Origin: Clostridia bacterium
GTDB taxonomy: Bacteria > Bacillota > Clostridia > Peptostreptococcales > Acidaminobacteraceae
Direction: 5' to 3'
Assembly (NCBI GenBank): GCA_014859095.1
Contig: JACUUV010000021.1
Location: forward strand, 1-47,709
Length of the DNA stretch: 47,709 nucleotides
A model generated the notes under the pieces. It ran no database searches. It saw only the letters and a program-made list of their open reading frames with translations, and had not been told where the DNA came from. Positions 15,485 to 24,065 of the stretch are shown here, in pieces (position 1 is the stretch's first letter; every line of letters starts with the position of its first letter). Made by a program: the position numbers and the translations under genes.

Positions 15485-16387
15485 ATGAAATATTACCTAT
15501 CAATCGATGTAGGAGGAAGTGCCATCAAAGTCGGAATCCTTGATGAACAGGGGACCATCCTCTACAAAGAAAGTTTCAAAACACCAAGAGACACTTATGA
15601 TCATCTATTGAGTGTCTTGACAAAAGCGTTTCAGTGGGGCAAGAGCCAAAAGGGTATTTGTGGAGTTGCAATGAGCCTACCTTTTGTCCTTGATAGCATT
15701 ACAGGCGAAGTCCTTAGTGAAGGTCCCTTCCCGTTCATATTTGACAAAGACATACTGAAAGATCTTGAGAATATTACCGGACTTCCAGTTTCCGTAGAGA
15801 ACGATGGCAATTGTGCGGCTTTGGCAGAAATCTGGATAGGCTCTGCTAAAGAGGCTCAAAATATGGCGCTTATTGTTTCAGGGACTGGCATTGGGGGTGC
15901 TTTAATACAAAATCGTGAAGTGTGGCATGGTAAAAACCATTTCAGTGGAGAATTTGGCATGACTCTGTTGGGTTGGGATGCTAATGGAGTACCTTTTTCA
16001 TGGAGTGAGGTAGGCTCCACATATGGTCTTGTAAGAGCATATGCCAGGAAAAAGAATATTGACGTCAATACCATCACAGGCAAAATGATTTTTTCGGAAA
16101 TGGATGCTGGGGATGAGGATGCAAAATCTTGTGTTGACCATTTCGTCAGGTATTTTGCCCAAGGCATCCATAACCTTCAGCATACCTTTGATCCAGAGCT
16201 GATTTTAATCGGTGGTGGGATCAGTGAACGGGAAGATTTGATTAGTAGGATCAATGACGCATTGAACAATCTTTATAAGAAATTTTCTGTCAAACCATCA
16301 AGACCGGTCGTTGGAAAGTGTACTTTCGGTGCAGATGCCAATTTGATCGGTGCGCTGTATCATCATTTGAATTGTAGTAGATTGTAA
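15485..16387 (+). CDS. ROK-family sugar kinase
   Basis: A 300-residue ROK protein. The phosphate loop is DVGGSAIKVG, the catalytic Asp is in VENDGNCAALAE, the second nucleotide motif is SGTGIGGALI, and the C-terminal ILIGGGISE closes the site. The usual sugar-binding GE.GH histidine is replaced (GEFGM) and the cysteine zinc motif of glucokinase/NagC-type members is absent, so it belongs to the zinc-free branch that includes beta-glucoside kinases. Start at 15485 is chosen over the ATG at 15461, because GGAG lies between them. Probable role: phosphorylating the sugar released or imported for the nearby GH3 enzyme. Confidence 0.82.
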   Translation: MKYYLSIDVGGSAIKVGILDEQGTILYKESFKTPRDTYDHLLSVLTKAFQWGKSQKGICGVAMSLPFVLDSITGEVLSEGPFPFIFDKDILKDLENITGLPVSVENDGNCAALAEIWIGSAKEAQNMALIVSGTGIGGALIQNREVWHGKNHFSGEFGMTLLGWDANGVPFSWSEVGSTYGLVRAYARKKNIDVNTITGKMIFSEMDAGDEDAKSCVDHFVRYFAQGIHNLQHTFDPELILIGGGISEREDLISRINDALNNLYKKFSVKPSRPVVGKCTFGADANLIGALYHHLNCSRL

Positions 16388-16440
16388 TTGTTCAATATAA
16401 TTGTTAAAATATGAGTAGTAAAAAGAAATGAGGAAAACAG

Positions 16441-17466
16441 ATGCCGACCATATATGATATTGCAAAAGCGGTAGGAACTTCTGCAGCGACTGTATCAAAG
16501 GCGCTCAACAATTATAAGGATGTCAGCCCTAAAACCAAGGAAAAAGTTTTAGCCATGGCTAAAGAAATGGGGTATATTCCCAACTTGACGGCCAGGAGCC
16601 TTAAAACAAACAGGAGTTATCTTGTGGGAGTTGTTTTTTCTGAGGATATGGGCATTGGACTGGAGCATCAGTTTTTCTCTGTTGTACTTGAAAATTTCAG
16701 ACAACACATCGGAAAATATGGCTACGATACTGTTTTTATCAACAACACTCTAGGAACCAACAAGATTGGATATTTGGACCATTGCAAGTACAGACATGTG
16801 GATGGGGTATTTATAATCACAACACATCCTGGCGATGTGGATGTCAATAAACTGGTGAAAAGCAAGATCAAGTGCGTCACTACGGATATTGTCCTAGAGA
16901 ACACACCGTCGATCATATCAGAAAACCGTGAGGGATCAATACTTGCCATCAAGCATTTTTATGAAAATGGTCACAGACGCATTGGACATATCGGCGGGCA
17001 ACAGAATTCCATTGCTGGAGCGGAGAGATATGAAGGCTATAAGCAGGGGCTTGAAGAACTCGGACTCGAATACAACGAAGAGTATTTCATTGAATCGTCT
17101 GGTTTCCAGTATGATGTGACTTACGACATAGCACTTGAATATTTGGAACGTTTCTCAAAAGAAACCATCCCTACCGCTATTTACGTCGCATCTGACCTTA
17201 TGGCGATTGCAACCATCAGAGCACTTGAAAACAAAGGTTATGGTGTGCCGGAGGATGTGTCAATTATTGGCTTTGATGATATTTCACTGGCTGAATATTC
17301 AAGACCCGCACTGACCACCATCAGACAAAAGAAAGACCTTATAGGCATCATGGTAGCGGATACCTTGGTCAAATCCATCGAAAGTGGAGCGTTGCCCAAA
17401 GGGATTATCCGTATGCCAGTGGAACTTGTGGTTCGTGACACCGTAAAAAATATTGAAGTTGAGTAA
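16441..17466 (+). CDS. LacI-family transcriptional regulator
   Basis: A 341-residue LacI/GalR repressor. The DNA-binding part is TIYDIAKAVGTSAATVSKAL with the hinge helix region NLTARSLKT; the periplasmic-binding-like effector domain ends with IIGFDDISLAEYSRPALTTIRQ. GAGGAAAAC precedes the ATG. It sits between the kinase and the aldo/keto reductase genes, and two near-identical palindromes (15404-15415 and 17492-17503) precede those genes, so it very likely represses both units until a sugar ligand binds. The sugar is probably a disaccharide or glucoside, judging from the neighbours. Confidence 0.9.
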   Translation: MPTIYDIAKAVGTSAATVSKALNNYKDVSPKTKEKVLAMAKEMGYIPNLTARSLKTNRSYLVGVVFSEDMGIGLEHQFFSVVLENFRQHIGKYGYDTVFINNTLGTNKIGYLDHCKYRHVDGVFIITTHPGDVDVNKLVKSKIKCVTTDIVLENTPSIISENREGSILAIKHFYENGHRRIGHIGGQQNSIAGAERYEGYKQGLEELGLEYNEEYFIESSGFQYDVTYDIALEYLERFSKETIPTAIYVASDLMAIATIRALENKGYGVPEDVSIIGFDDISLAEYSRPALTTIRQKKDLIGIMVADTLVKSIESGALPKGIIRMPVELVVRDTVKNIEVE

Positions 17467-17491
17467 TCAACTTTTTATTTGGAACATTTAA

Positions 17492-17503
17492 GAAATCGAT
17501 TTC
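17492..17503. promoter_or_regulatory. LacI-type operator upstream of the aldo/keto reductase gene
   Basis: GAAATCGATTTC is a perfect 12-bp palindrome with the central CG typical of LacI-family operators. It is followed by TAAAAT (17505-17510), a possible -10 box. Eleven of twelve bases match the site at 15404-15415. Confidence 0.65.
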
Positions 17504-17550
17504 GTAAAATGAAATCAGTTGTAAGTATAAAATATAGGAGGAAATTGACT

Positions 17551-18540
17551 ATGAATAGCAATCGTTATGAGAACATGAAATTCAGAAAACTCGGGAAATC
17601 CGGATTGAAGCTGCCCCTGATCTCACTCGGACTTTGGTATGGATATGGTGATGTAGACAATTTTGAGAATTCAAAACAAATGATATTGACAGCTTTTGAC
17701 TCTGGCATCACCCATTTCGATTTGGCGAACAACTATGGTCCAGCACCAGGAAGTGCGGAGTCCAATTTTGGAAGAATACTCACTGAGGAACTGAGCGGTT
17801 ATCGTGACGAGCTTATAATCTCGACAAAGGCGGGCTATGGCATGTGGCCAGGGCCTTACGGAGACGGGGGAAGCAGGAAGTATCTATTTTCAAGTCTGGA
17901 TCAAAGCCTGAGACGCCTCAATCTGGATTACGTGGATATTTTTTATCATCACCGTCCTGATCCGGAAACGGATATAGAAGAAACCGTCATGGCACTTGCT
18001 GACTTGGTCAGATCCGGCAAGGCACTTTATGCGGGATTGTCCAATTATTCAAAAGCGGATACAGAAAAAGCTATTCCTTTCATGGAGAAATATAATGTGC
18101 CCTACGTGGTGGCGCAGCCAAGCTATTCCATGTTCAATAGAAATCTCGAGCGCGACGGTTTACTGGACCTTCAGGAGCATGTCGGTGCGGGCACGCTCAC
18201 TTACCAGGTCTTGGCGCAAGGTTTGCTCACAGACAAATACCTGAAAGGTATTCCAAAAACATCGAGAATTGAGAAAGCCCACTGTGAATGGCTAAATAAA
18301 GGTGATTTGACTGAGCAGAGAGTCCATCAGCTTCATGAACTGAAAGTGATTGCTGATCAAAGAAATCAGACACTCTCACAATTGGCCATCGCATGGGTCC
18401 TAAGAGATTCAAAGGTGACCTCGGCACTTATGGGAGCCAGCAGTCCTGAACAGATTCTTCAGAATGTTCAAGCAATCGACAATTTGGACTTTGCAGAAGA
18501 AGAATTGACTCAAATAGACAAAATCTTGGGAGCAGTCTAA
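17551..18540 (+). CDS. Aldo/keto reductase (YghZ/L-glyceraldehyde-3-phosphate reductase-like)
   Basis: A 329-residue NADPH-dependent aldo/keto reductase. Catalytic elements are FDLANNYGPAPGSAE (Asp, Tyr), the Lys in ISTKAGYGMWPGPYG and His in FYHHRPD; the C-terminal cofactor site is ALMGASSPEQI. The GYGMWPGPYGDGGSRKYL stretch is typical of the YghZ/MgrA subgroup. Start at 17551 is chosen because TAGGAGG precedes it; the frame upstream from 17479 crosses the operator. It likely forms a unit with the GH3 gene directly downstream, whose reading frame begins at or just after its stop codon. The natural substrate (sugar aldehyde or methylglyoxal-like) is not determined. Confidence 0.87.
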   Translation: MNSNRYENMKFRKLGKSGLKLPLISLGLWYGYGDVDNFENSKQMILTAFDSGITHFDLANNYGPAPGSAESNFGRILTEELSGYRDELIISTKAGYGMWPGPYGDGGSRKYLFSSLDQSLRRLNLDYVDIFYHHRPDPETDIEETVMALADLVRSGKALYAGLSNYSKADTEKAIPFMEKYNVPYVVAQPSYSMFNRNLERDGLLDLQEHVGAGTLTYQVLAQGLLTDKYLKGIPKTSRIEKAHCEWLNKGDLTEQRVHQLHELKVIADQRNQTLSQLAIAWVLRDSKVTSALMGASSPEQILQNVQAIDNLDFAEEELTQIDKILGAV

Positions 18541-18557
18541 TTAAGCGTATAATCCTT

Positions 18558-20297
18558 GTGATGCTTGCAATGCTGTTCATTTTGAGCGGTTGTTCAGCAG
18601 ATGAGGTTCCCACTGCCAATACTGTAAAAACCTTGAATGAGTTGACACTGGAAGAAAAAATCGGTCAAATGATTCAAGTGGAACGGTCCGCATTGTCGCT
18701 AACTAAAATTGAAACACTGGGCATCGGTTCTGTATTAAGCGGCGGAGGAAGCATCCCTGGCAACGGCTCGATTAGTGCCTGGAATGAAATGATGACTGAA
18801 TATGCGGAAGCCTCCGCCGGTTCATCCAGTGGCATATCGGTCATTTACGGCATTGATGCTGTTCATGGCAACAACAATGTGATCACAGCAACCATTTTTC
18901 CACACAATATCGGTCTCGGTGCGGCAAACGATCCTGAACTCCTTCGCAAAATAGGGCAGGCTACCGCTGAAGAAATGAAAGTCATGGGTGCCCACATGAA
19001 TTTTGCACCAGCCGTGTCAGTAATCAGAGACAAAAGATGGGGCAGAACCTATGAAGGTTATAGTGAAGATCCCGAGATTGTATCAAGACTCGGTTCTGCA
19101 TATATTGAAGGACTCAAAGGTGTGGGAATTATTACCACTGCCAAGCATTTTATCGGAGACGGTTATGTTGAGTACGGTACTGGAGAAGGCGCCAATCTAA
19201 TCGATCGAGGCAATGTGGTCATGCCGCTGGAGGATATGATGGCTGTTTACGGCCCTGTTTATCAGTCGGCAATAGATGCCGGTGTGGATGCAATCATGGT
19301 GTCATTCAGCAGTGTTGCAGGCGAAAAGATGCATGGCAATGAGCATCTTTTGACAACGGTGCTTAGAGATGAAATGAACTTTGATGGTGTTGTGATCTCG
19401 GATTGGGAAGGCATTCATGCACTCCCTGGTTTGCTCGAGGATCAAGTCGTCAAAGCCGTCAATGCGGGCATTGACCTGCTCATGCAACCCTACAATGGTG
19501 AAGAAACCTATAATGCTCTACTCAAAGCCGCGCGCGGTGGAAGAATCTCGGAAGAGAGAATTGACGGAGCTGTGTCAAGAATTCTCAAAATGAAAGAAAA
19601 AGCCGGTCTATTGGATGCTGAATCTGAAGCATCAGAGTATAAGATGGGCTCAGAGTTTGCTGTGACTGTTGCAAGAGAAGCAGTGGCCAAATCACAGGTA
19701 CTGCTCAAGAATGAAGGTGTTTTGCCACTAAAGGAAGATCAACGAGTATATGTCATGGGACCCGATTCTGACAATATTGGCATACAATGTGGTGGATGGA
19801 CTGTCGAGTGGCAGGGCACCATGACGGAGGAATTCTCATGGGGAGACAGCATTTTAGATGCTTTCGAGCAGACGAGTGATTTTGTAGTCGACTGTCCTGA
19901 TGAGGCCGACGTGATCGTTCTCGTGATCGGTGAAAAGCCTTATGCCGAAATGTTTGGTGACACGGATGATGCTTCTTTAAGTGGCCCAATGTCACTTAAT
20001 GGAAATTTGAAGGCTGCAGAACTGGCAAAGACCTATGGAAAACCTGTGGTGACGCTGATTGTGGCGGGTAGACCTTTAGAAATCGAAGAGCATTTGAACA
20101 ATTGGGATGCACTGGTCATGAGCTTTTTACCTGGTACCGAAGCACTGGGCATCACCGATGTACTGTACGGAAAAGTGCCGTTCACAGGTAAACTGCCGAT
20201 TACATGGCCAAAGGAAACCAGTAGCTACGATATCACTTTCATGGATTCAGACTGTATGGATGAAGTCTTGTTTCCATTGGGATATGGATTGGAATAA
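18558..20297 (+). CDS. GH3-family beta-glucosidase lipoprotein
   Basis: A lipoprotein glycosidase of about 579 residues: signal peptide with lipobox LSGC, then a GH3 barrel with IYGIDAVHGNNN, NFAPAVSVIRDKRWGRTYEGYSEDP, TAKHFIGDG and the nucleophile Asp in VISDWEG, followed by the second GH3 domain with VLLKNEGVLPL and VVTLIVAGRPLEI. It should release glucose from beta-glucans or cellodextrins on the cell surface. Start choice is unusual: GTG at 18558 has no ribosome binding site and removes the basic signal n-region, whereas an in-frame ATT at 18540 would give IKRIILVMLAM, is preceded by GGGAG at good spacing, and overlaps the upstream TAA. The conventional start is given here. Confidence 0.87.
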   Translation: MMLAMLFILSGCSADEVPTANTVKTLNELTLEEKIGQMIQVERSALSLTKIETLGIGSVLSGGGSIPGNGSISAWNEMMTEYAEASAGSSSGISVIYGIDAVHGNNNVITATIFPHNIGLGAANDPELLRKIGQATAEEMKVMGAHMNFAPAVSVIRDKRWGRTYEGYSEDPEIVSRLGSAYIEGLKGVGIITTAKHFIGDGYVEYGTGEGANLIDRGNVVMPLEDMMAVYGPVYQSAIDAGVDAIMVSFSSVAGEKMHGNEHLLTTVLRDEMNFDGVVISDWEGIHALPGLLEDQVVKAVNAGIDLLMQPYNGEETYNALLKAARGGRISEERIDGAVSRILKMKEKAGLLDAESEASEYKMGSEFAVTVAREAVAKSQVLLKNEGVLPLKEDQRVYVMGPDSDNIGIQCGGWTVEWQGTMTEEFSWGDSILDAFEQTSDFVVDCPDEADVIVLVIGEKPYAEMFGDTDDASLSGPMSLNGNLKAAELAKTYGKPVVTLIVAGRPLEIEEHLNNWDALVMSFLPGTEALGITDVLYGKVPFTGKLPITWPKETSSYDITFMDSDCMDEVLFPLGYGLE

Positions 20298-20298
20298 C

Positions 20299-20363
20299 AA
20301 AAGGGGACAGGTCCAAATTGGTACCTAGCAAAGCTAGGTACCAATTTGGACCTGTCCCCTTTT
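20299..20363. repeat. Perfect 31-bp inverted repeat with GGTACC core (REP-like element; possible terminator)
   Basis: Two 31-base arms (20299-20329 and 20333-20363) are exact reverse complements around an AAA loop. The arms contain AAAAGGGGACAGGTCC and GGTACCTAGC. It begins two bases after the GH3 stop codon. Runs of A and T at the ends mean that it could also terminate transcription on both strands. Related copies occur at 15.3 and 44.1 kb. Confidence 0.9.
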
Positions 20364-20456
20364 ATTTCAAATTTAAATGATACGAAATTAACAATGGACT
20401 TTTCTTTTCGATTTTCCTATGTTATCATGGTATCATAATTGAATATTAAGTTATCG

Positions 20457-20626
20457 GTCCTTTTGTTCACACAAAAGGTTAAAAGGGAATGAGGTTTAAT
20501 GCCTCAGCAGCCCCCGCTACTGTAAGGATGTACGAAATCTCAAAATGCCACTGTTCAATGGGAAGGCGAGAAAGTAGAATGATATCCAAGCCAGGAGACC
20601 TGCCGTAACTCGAGAAACAAAAGGAC
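20457..20626 (+). ncRNA. Cobalamin (B12) riboswitch
   Basis: The conserved core is plain: AAAAGGGAA, then CAGCCCCCGCTACTGTAA, and GCCAGGAGACCTGCC near the 3' end. A closing P1 helix pairs GTCCTTTTGTT (20457-20467) with AACAAAAGGAC (20616-20626). An intrinsic terminator follows at 20671-20700, so adenosylcobalamin binding most likely shuts off transcription of the whole downstream B12 and tetrapyrrole operon. Confidence 0.95.
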
Positions 20627-20670
20627 TTCGGTGGGAGGTTCAATTGAATATGCATGATTCATGTATAGCC

Positions 20671-20700
20671 AAAACACAACCATCGGGTTGTGTTTTTTTT
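20671..20700 (+). terminator. Riboswitch-controlled intrinsic terminator
   Basis: AAAACACAACC and GGGTTGTGTTTT form an almost perfect stem with a short loop followed by a run of T. It lies between the riboswitch aptamer and the cbiX start and is the expected expression platform. Confidence 0.9.
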
Positions 20701-20723
20701 ATTTTAATTTTGTGAGGTGGAGT

Positions 20724-21089
20724 ATGAAACGAGAAGCTATTTTAATAATCGCTCATGGGAGCAAGGTCAAGGAAACTGACGAAATAATGGAAAAGTATAT
20801 GAGTGCTCTTAGAAACAAGGATTCTGAAGCACGATATGAAAAGTGTTATCTTCAATTGATGGAACCTTCACTCGATAGTGCGATTGAACAGTTGGTAGCT
20901 GAAGGAATAAACAAAATTATTGCATTTCCTTTCTTTTTGTTCAATGGCAATCACATAAGAGAAGATATTCCAATGGAAATCAATAAAGTATTGGAAAGAC
21001 ATCCAAACCTTGAAATTCAATTTCTTGATAATATCGGATTTGATGATCAGTTGGTTGAAGTGATTTTAGAAAGGTTAGGGCGCTTATGA
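20724..21089 (+). CDS. cbiX: Sirohydrochlorin cobaltochelatase, short form
   Basis: A 121-residue single-domain chelatase. The metal-site histidines are in LIIAHGSK (His11) and FNGNHIREDI. This is the small CbiX type, half the size of class II chelatases, which works as a dimer. It inserts cobalt into sirohydrochlorin at the start of the anaerobic B12 route. The start at 20724 follows GAGGTGGAGT; the frame upstream from 20661 passes through the riboswitch terminator and is not coding. First gene of the riboswitch-controlled operon; overlaps cbiC by 4 bases. Confidence 0.88.
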   Translation: MKREAILIIAHGSKVKETDEIMEKYMSALRNKDSEARYEKCYLQLMEPSLDSAIEQLVAEGINKIIAFPFFLFNGNHIREDIPMEINKVLERHPNLEIQFLDNIGFDDQLVEVILERLGRL

Positions 21090-21730
21090 TTTACAACAAG
21101 AATCCGATGGGAATAGAAATCAAGAGTTTTGAAATTATCGAAGAGATCATATCTGAAAACGGATGGTCATTTGCGACTGAGGATACAGTTGAAAAAGCGA
21201 TATTCAAAAGAGTGATTCACACTTCGGCGGATTTTGATTATCTTCAAAATTTGAAAATCAAACCAGGGTTTATAGATAAATTTCAAAAGGCTTGTACTCG
21301 TGAAGTGACAATCTACACGGATACAAACATGGTCTTATCTGGAATCAACAAAGCTTCATTTTCAAAATGTCCATGGCAAATAAAATGTTTTGTCTCAGAT
21401 TCAAGATCTATAGAATTGGCAGAATCTTTACAAATCACAAGATCCATGGCGGCGATCAGACTTGCTATAGAGGAACCAGGTGAGAAAATCTTTGTCTTTG
21501 GTAACGCACCCACCGCAATATTTCAATTGCTGGAAAGCAAAGAACAGTTAGGGGATAATCTGATTGGCGTTGTTGGAGTACCTGTAGGTTTTGTTGGTGC
21601 AGTGGAATCCAAGCAGGCACTGTATGAAAGTGAAATATCTTGTATTACAGCGTTGGGTAGAAAAGGTGGTAGCAATATAGCTGCAGCTATTATCAATGCG
21701 CTGCTTTATGAAACAGTGGGCAGGAGTTGA
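21086..21730 (+). CDS. cbiC: Cobalt-precorrin-8 methylmutase
   Basis: A 214-residue CbiC/CobH protein. It shows the catalytic-histidine segment RVIHTSADFDY, the DTNMVLSGINK loop, and FGNAPTAIFQLLE and GVPVGFVGAVESK, all conserved in this family. The enzyme moves a methyl group from C11 to C12 to give cobyrinic acid. The ATG overlaps the cbiX stop, and cbiD begins one base after its own stop, so translation is probably coupled. Confidence 0.92.
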   Translation: MIYNKNPMGIEIKSFEIIEEIISENGWSFATEDTVEKAIFKRVIHTSADFDYLQNLKIKPGFIDKFQKACTREVTIYTDTNMVLSGINKASFSKCPWQIKCFVSDSRSIELAESLQITRSMAAIRLAIEEPGEKIFVFGNAPTAIFQLLESKEQLGDNLIGVVGVPVGFVGAVESKQALYESEISCITALGRKGGSNIAAAIINALLYETVGRS

Positions 21731-21731
21731 T

Positions 21732-22859
21732 ATGATCAAGAAAAGTATACTATCGGATAATGGAGATTTGCTGCGCACTGGCTATACAACTGGAAGTTGT
21801 GCAACTGCTGCTGCGGCAGCAGCGATTAGGATTCTCATGGAGAGGTCCGATGCACACGATCTTGAAGAACAGTCCATTGTTCTTCCTAACGGCTTCAACA
21901 TGATTATTCCTGTTGACCAAGTTCGTAGGAATCCTGATGATAGTGTGACTGCTGTTGTCACAAAGGACTCCGGAGATGATCAAGATGTAACACATGGATT
22001 GGAGATTCATGCAACAGTTCGCATGACCCAAAAACCTGGATCAATAGAGATTATAGGTGGAGAAGGTGTTGGAACAGTAACGCGAGAAGGACTTCAAACG
22101 CCTGTGGGGTCCTGGGCAATCAATCCGACACCACTTATGATGATTCGCGACAATGTCAGTCACCTAATTTCAGAGAATGAAGGTGTGGAAATAAAAATTG
22201 TGGTTCCAAGAGGACGTGAAATCGCAAAGAAGACTTTCAATGGAAGACTGGGAATCCTGGGTGGGATATCAATCATTGGAACATCAGGTATTGTCAGACC
22301 AATGAGTGAAGATGCATTTAAAGATTCCATTTATTTGGAACTCAAGCAAAAATACGCTTTGGGCGTTCGACAGTTGTACTTGGTTCCAGGAATGCATGGT
22401 GAGAAATTCGCACAGTCACAATTTGGTGCTGACGTCAACACTGTTGTACATATGAGCAATTTTGTAGGATTTTCAATTCGTGCAGCAGAAAAAATCGGAT
22501 TTGAAAAGTTGATGATTGTTGGTCATATTGGAAAGTTGATCAAACTAGCAGGTGGTATTTTCAATACACACAGCAAAGTTGCAGATGGAAAAGCGCATAT
22601 TGTTGCGGCGCATTTGGCCTTGATGAAAGCGCCATATGAGCTGATTGAAGCTGTATATCATGCCAATACAACGGATGAAATGTCGGATATTTTATATGAA
22701 ACATCATATAAGGGTGTTTTTAAGGCTCTAGCATCTGAAGCCAAGAAGAAGTGTATAAGTCATGTGGATTTTATGCAAGATATTGAAATCGTTTTATACG
22801 ATATGAAAGGAAGACTTTTAGCAATGACTGACGGAGAGACTGAGGAGGAAAACCAATGA
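21732..22859 (+). CDS. cbiD: Cobalt-precorrin-5B C1-methyltransferase
   Basis: A 375-residue CbiD. Diagnostic are LRTGYTTGSCATAAAAAA near the N-terminus, GEGVGTVTREGLQ, INPTPLMMI, and GTSGIVRPMSEDA. CbiD is unrelated to the other B12 methyltransferases and uses SAM to methylate C1 after ring contraction. Start at 21732 is chosen since CAGGAG precedes it; the longer frame from 21696 would overlap cbiC deeply. It overlaps cbiE by 4 bases. Confidence 0.93.
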   Translation: MIKKSILSDNGDLLRTGYTTGSCATAAAAAAIRILMERSDAHDLEEQSIVLPNGFNMIIPVDQVRRNPDDSVTAVVTKDSGDDQDVTHGLEIHATVRMTQKPGSIEIIGGEGVGTVTREGLQTPVGSWAINPTPLMMIRDNVSHLISENEGVEIKIVVPRGREIAKKTFNGRLGILGGISIIGTSGIVRPMSEDAFKDSIYLELKQKYALGVRQLYLVPGMHGEKFAQSQFGADVNTVVHMSNFVGFSIRAAEKIGFEKLMIVGHIGKLIKLAGGIFNTHSKVADGKAHIVAAHLALMKAPYELIEAVYHANTTDEMSDILYETSYKGVFKALASEAKKKCISHVDFMQDIEIVLYDMKGRLLAMTDGETEEENQ

Positions 22860-23494
22860 TTCGTGTACTCGGTATTGGACCCGGAAGTCCAGAACTTCTT
22901 ACTCTAGAAGCTATCGACATCATACTTCAGGCTAAGCATTTGATTGGCACTCGTAGACAATTGACAATTGTAGAAGAAGCGTTGGCGATTCGGGGGAGTG
23001 GCTTTGAACTGCTGGAGTGGCATCCTTATGACGGAACTCTCGGAGTATTGGCGGATTTGATTCAAGTCTTGATTGATCAACATGAAATTCCAACTGTTAT
23101 AGCATCAGGGGACCCCAACTTTTATGGTGTGGGCGATTGGATCAAACGGCATTTCCCAGGTGAAAGGATTGAAGTTACACTGGGATTGAGCAGTGCGCAA
23201 TATATGTTCAATCTTATCAATAGGCCGATGCAGGATGTTTTTATGACCAGTGTACATGGTCGAGAACCCGACTTCAAGCTTTGGTCGGGAATGAAACGGC
23301 TTTGTGTTCTGACAGACAATAAATGGACACCGATTACTATAGCTGAGGCAATCATTAAAAATGGGGATAATCCAACCTTGTATATTGGGGAACGATTGTC
23401 TTATCCTGATGAGATCATGACTGTTTGTAAGGCGGATAGTGTGCCATTTAAAGAATATGCAATGAATGTGGTGGTGATAGAGTATGAAAGATGA
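22856..23494 (+). CDS. cbiE: Cobalt-precorrin-7 C5-methyltransferase
   Basis: A 212-residue SAM-dependent tetrapyrrole methylase. The glycine-rich N-terminus is VLGIGPGSPELLTLEA, and the second motif ASGDPNFYGVGDWI and DNKWTPITIAEAII follow. Its partner cbiT is next and overlaps it by 11 bases; in many bacteria the two are fused (CobL). GAGGAAAACC precedes the ATG. Confidence 0.9.
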   Translation: MIRVLGIGPGSPELLTLEAIDIILQAKHLIGTRRQLTIVEEALAIRGSGFELLEWHPYDGTLGVLADLIQVLIDQHEIPTVIASGDPNFYGVGDWIKRHFPGERIEVTLGLSSAQYMFNLINRPMQDVFMTSVHGREPDFKLWSGMKRLCVLTDNKWTPITIAEAIIKNGDNPTLYIGERLSYPDEIMTVCKADSVPFKEYAMNVVVIEYER

Positions 23495-24065
23495 TGCCTT
23501 TATTCGCGGTGAGAATCCGATGACCAAAATGGAAATACGAAACACCATTGTCAGTTATATGGCTCTGGAAGATGGACAAAATGTTCTGGAAATCGGTGCA
23601 GGGACTGGTTCGGTAAGTGTCCAAATGAAAAAGCTATATCCCCTAATTCATTTGTCAGCGATTGAAAAAACAATATCTGGCTGCAATTTGATCCAAGCCA
23701 ATGCTGAAAAACACGGCGTTGAGATTGATGTGATTCATGGTGAAGCGCCCACAAATTTATTAAATCATGAAGTCAAATTTGACCGAATTTATATTGGTGG
23801 TAGCGGCAAACGTTTTGTTGAACTGATGAACTGGCTTGAATCCAAACATATGAAAGACGGAACGATTTTGGTGTTTTCAGTAATCACAATAGAAACTATC
23901 ACAGAAATATTTGAATACATTACGACTCCTGAACATTGTTATAGCGACATAGAAGCGAGTCAGTTGAACGTCAGTAGACTGGATAAGCTTGGAGGATACC
24001 ATTACTTTAAACCTCTGAATCCCTGTACTGTCATAAAATGCAAATTTGGAGGTGCAAATGTCTAA
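23484..24065 (+). CDS. cbiT: Cobalt-precorrin-6B C15-methyltransferase (decarboxylating)
   Basis: A 193-residue class I SAM methyltransferase. The opening MKDDAFIRGENPMTKMEIR is typical for CbiT, followed by VLEIGAGTGSVSVQM (SAM motif I) and FDRIYIGGSGK. It methylates C15 and decarboxylates the ring C acetate. It overlaps cbiE at its start and cbiL at its end, consistent with coupled translation and with CbiE/CbiT working together. Confidence 0.92.
   Translation: MKDDAFIRGENPMTKMEIRNTIVSYMALEDGQNVLEIGAGTGSVSVQMKKLYPLIHLSAIEKTISGCNLIQANAEKHGVEIDVIHGEAPTNLLNHEVKFDRIYIGGSGKRFVELMNWLESKHMKDGTILVFSVITIETITEIFEYITTPEHCYSDIEASQLNVSRLDKLGGYHYFKPLNPCTVIKCKFGGANV

Noticed and set aside
20299-20363. 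Possible CRISPR repeat
   Set aside because: A single palindrome with no regularly spaced copies or spacers; copies elsewhere are tens of kilobases away.
20661-20723. Upstream extension of cbiX from an ATG at 20661
   Set aside because: It passes through the riboswitch terminator stem; the ATG at 20724 has a good ribosome binding site and matches the start of CbiX proteins.
23105-23548. Open frame of 147 codons antisense to cbiE/cbiT
   Set aside because: Lies fully over two conserved, overlapping genes and has no recognisable motif.
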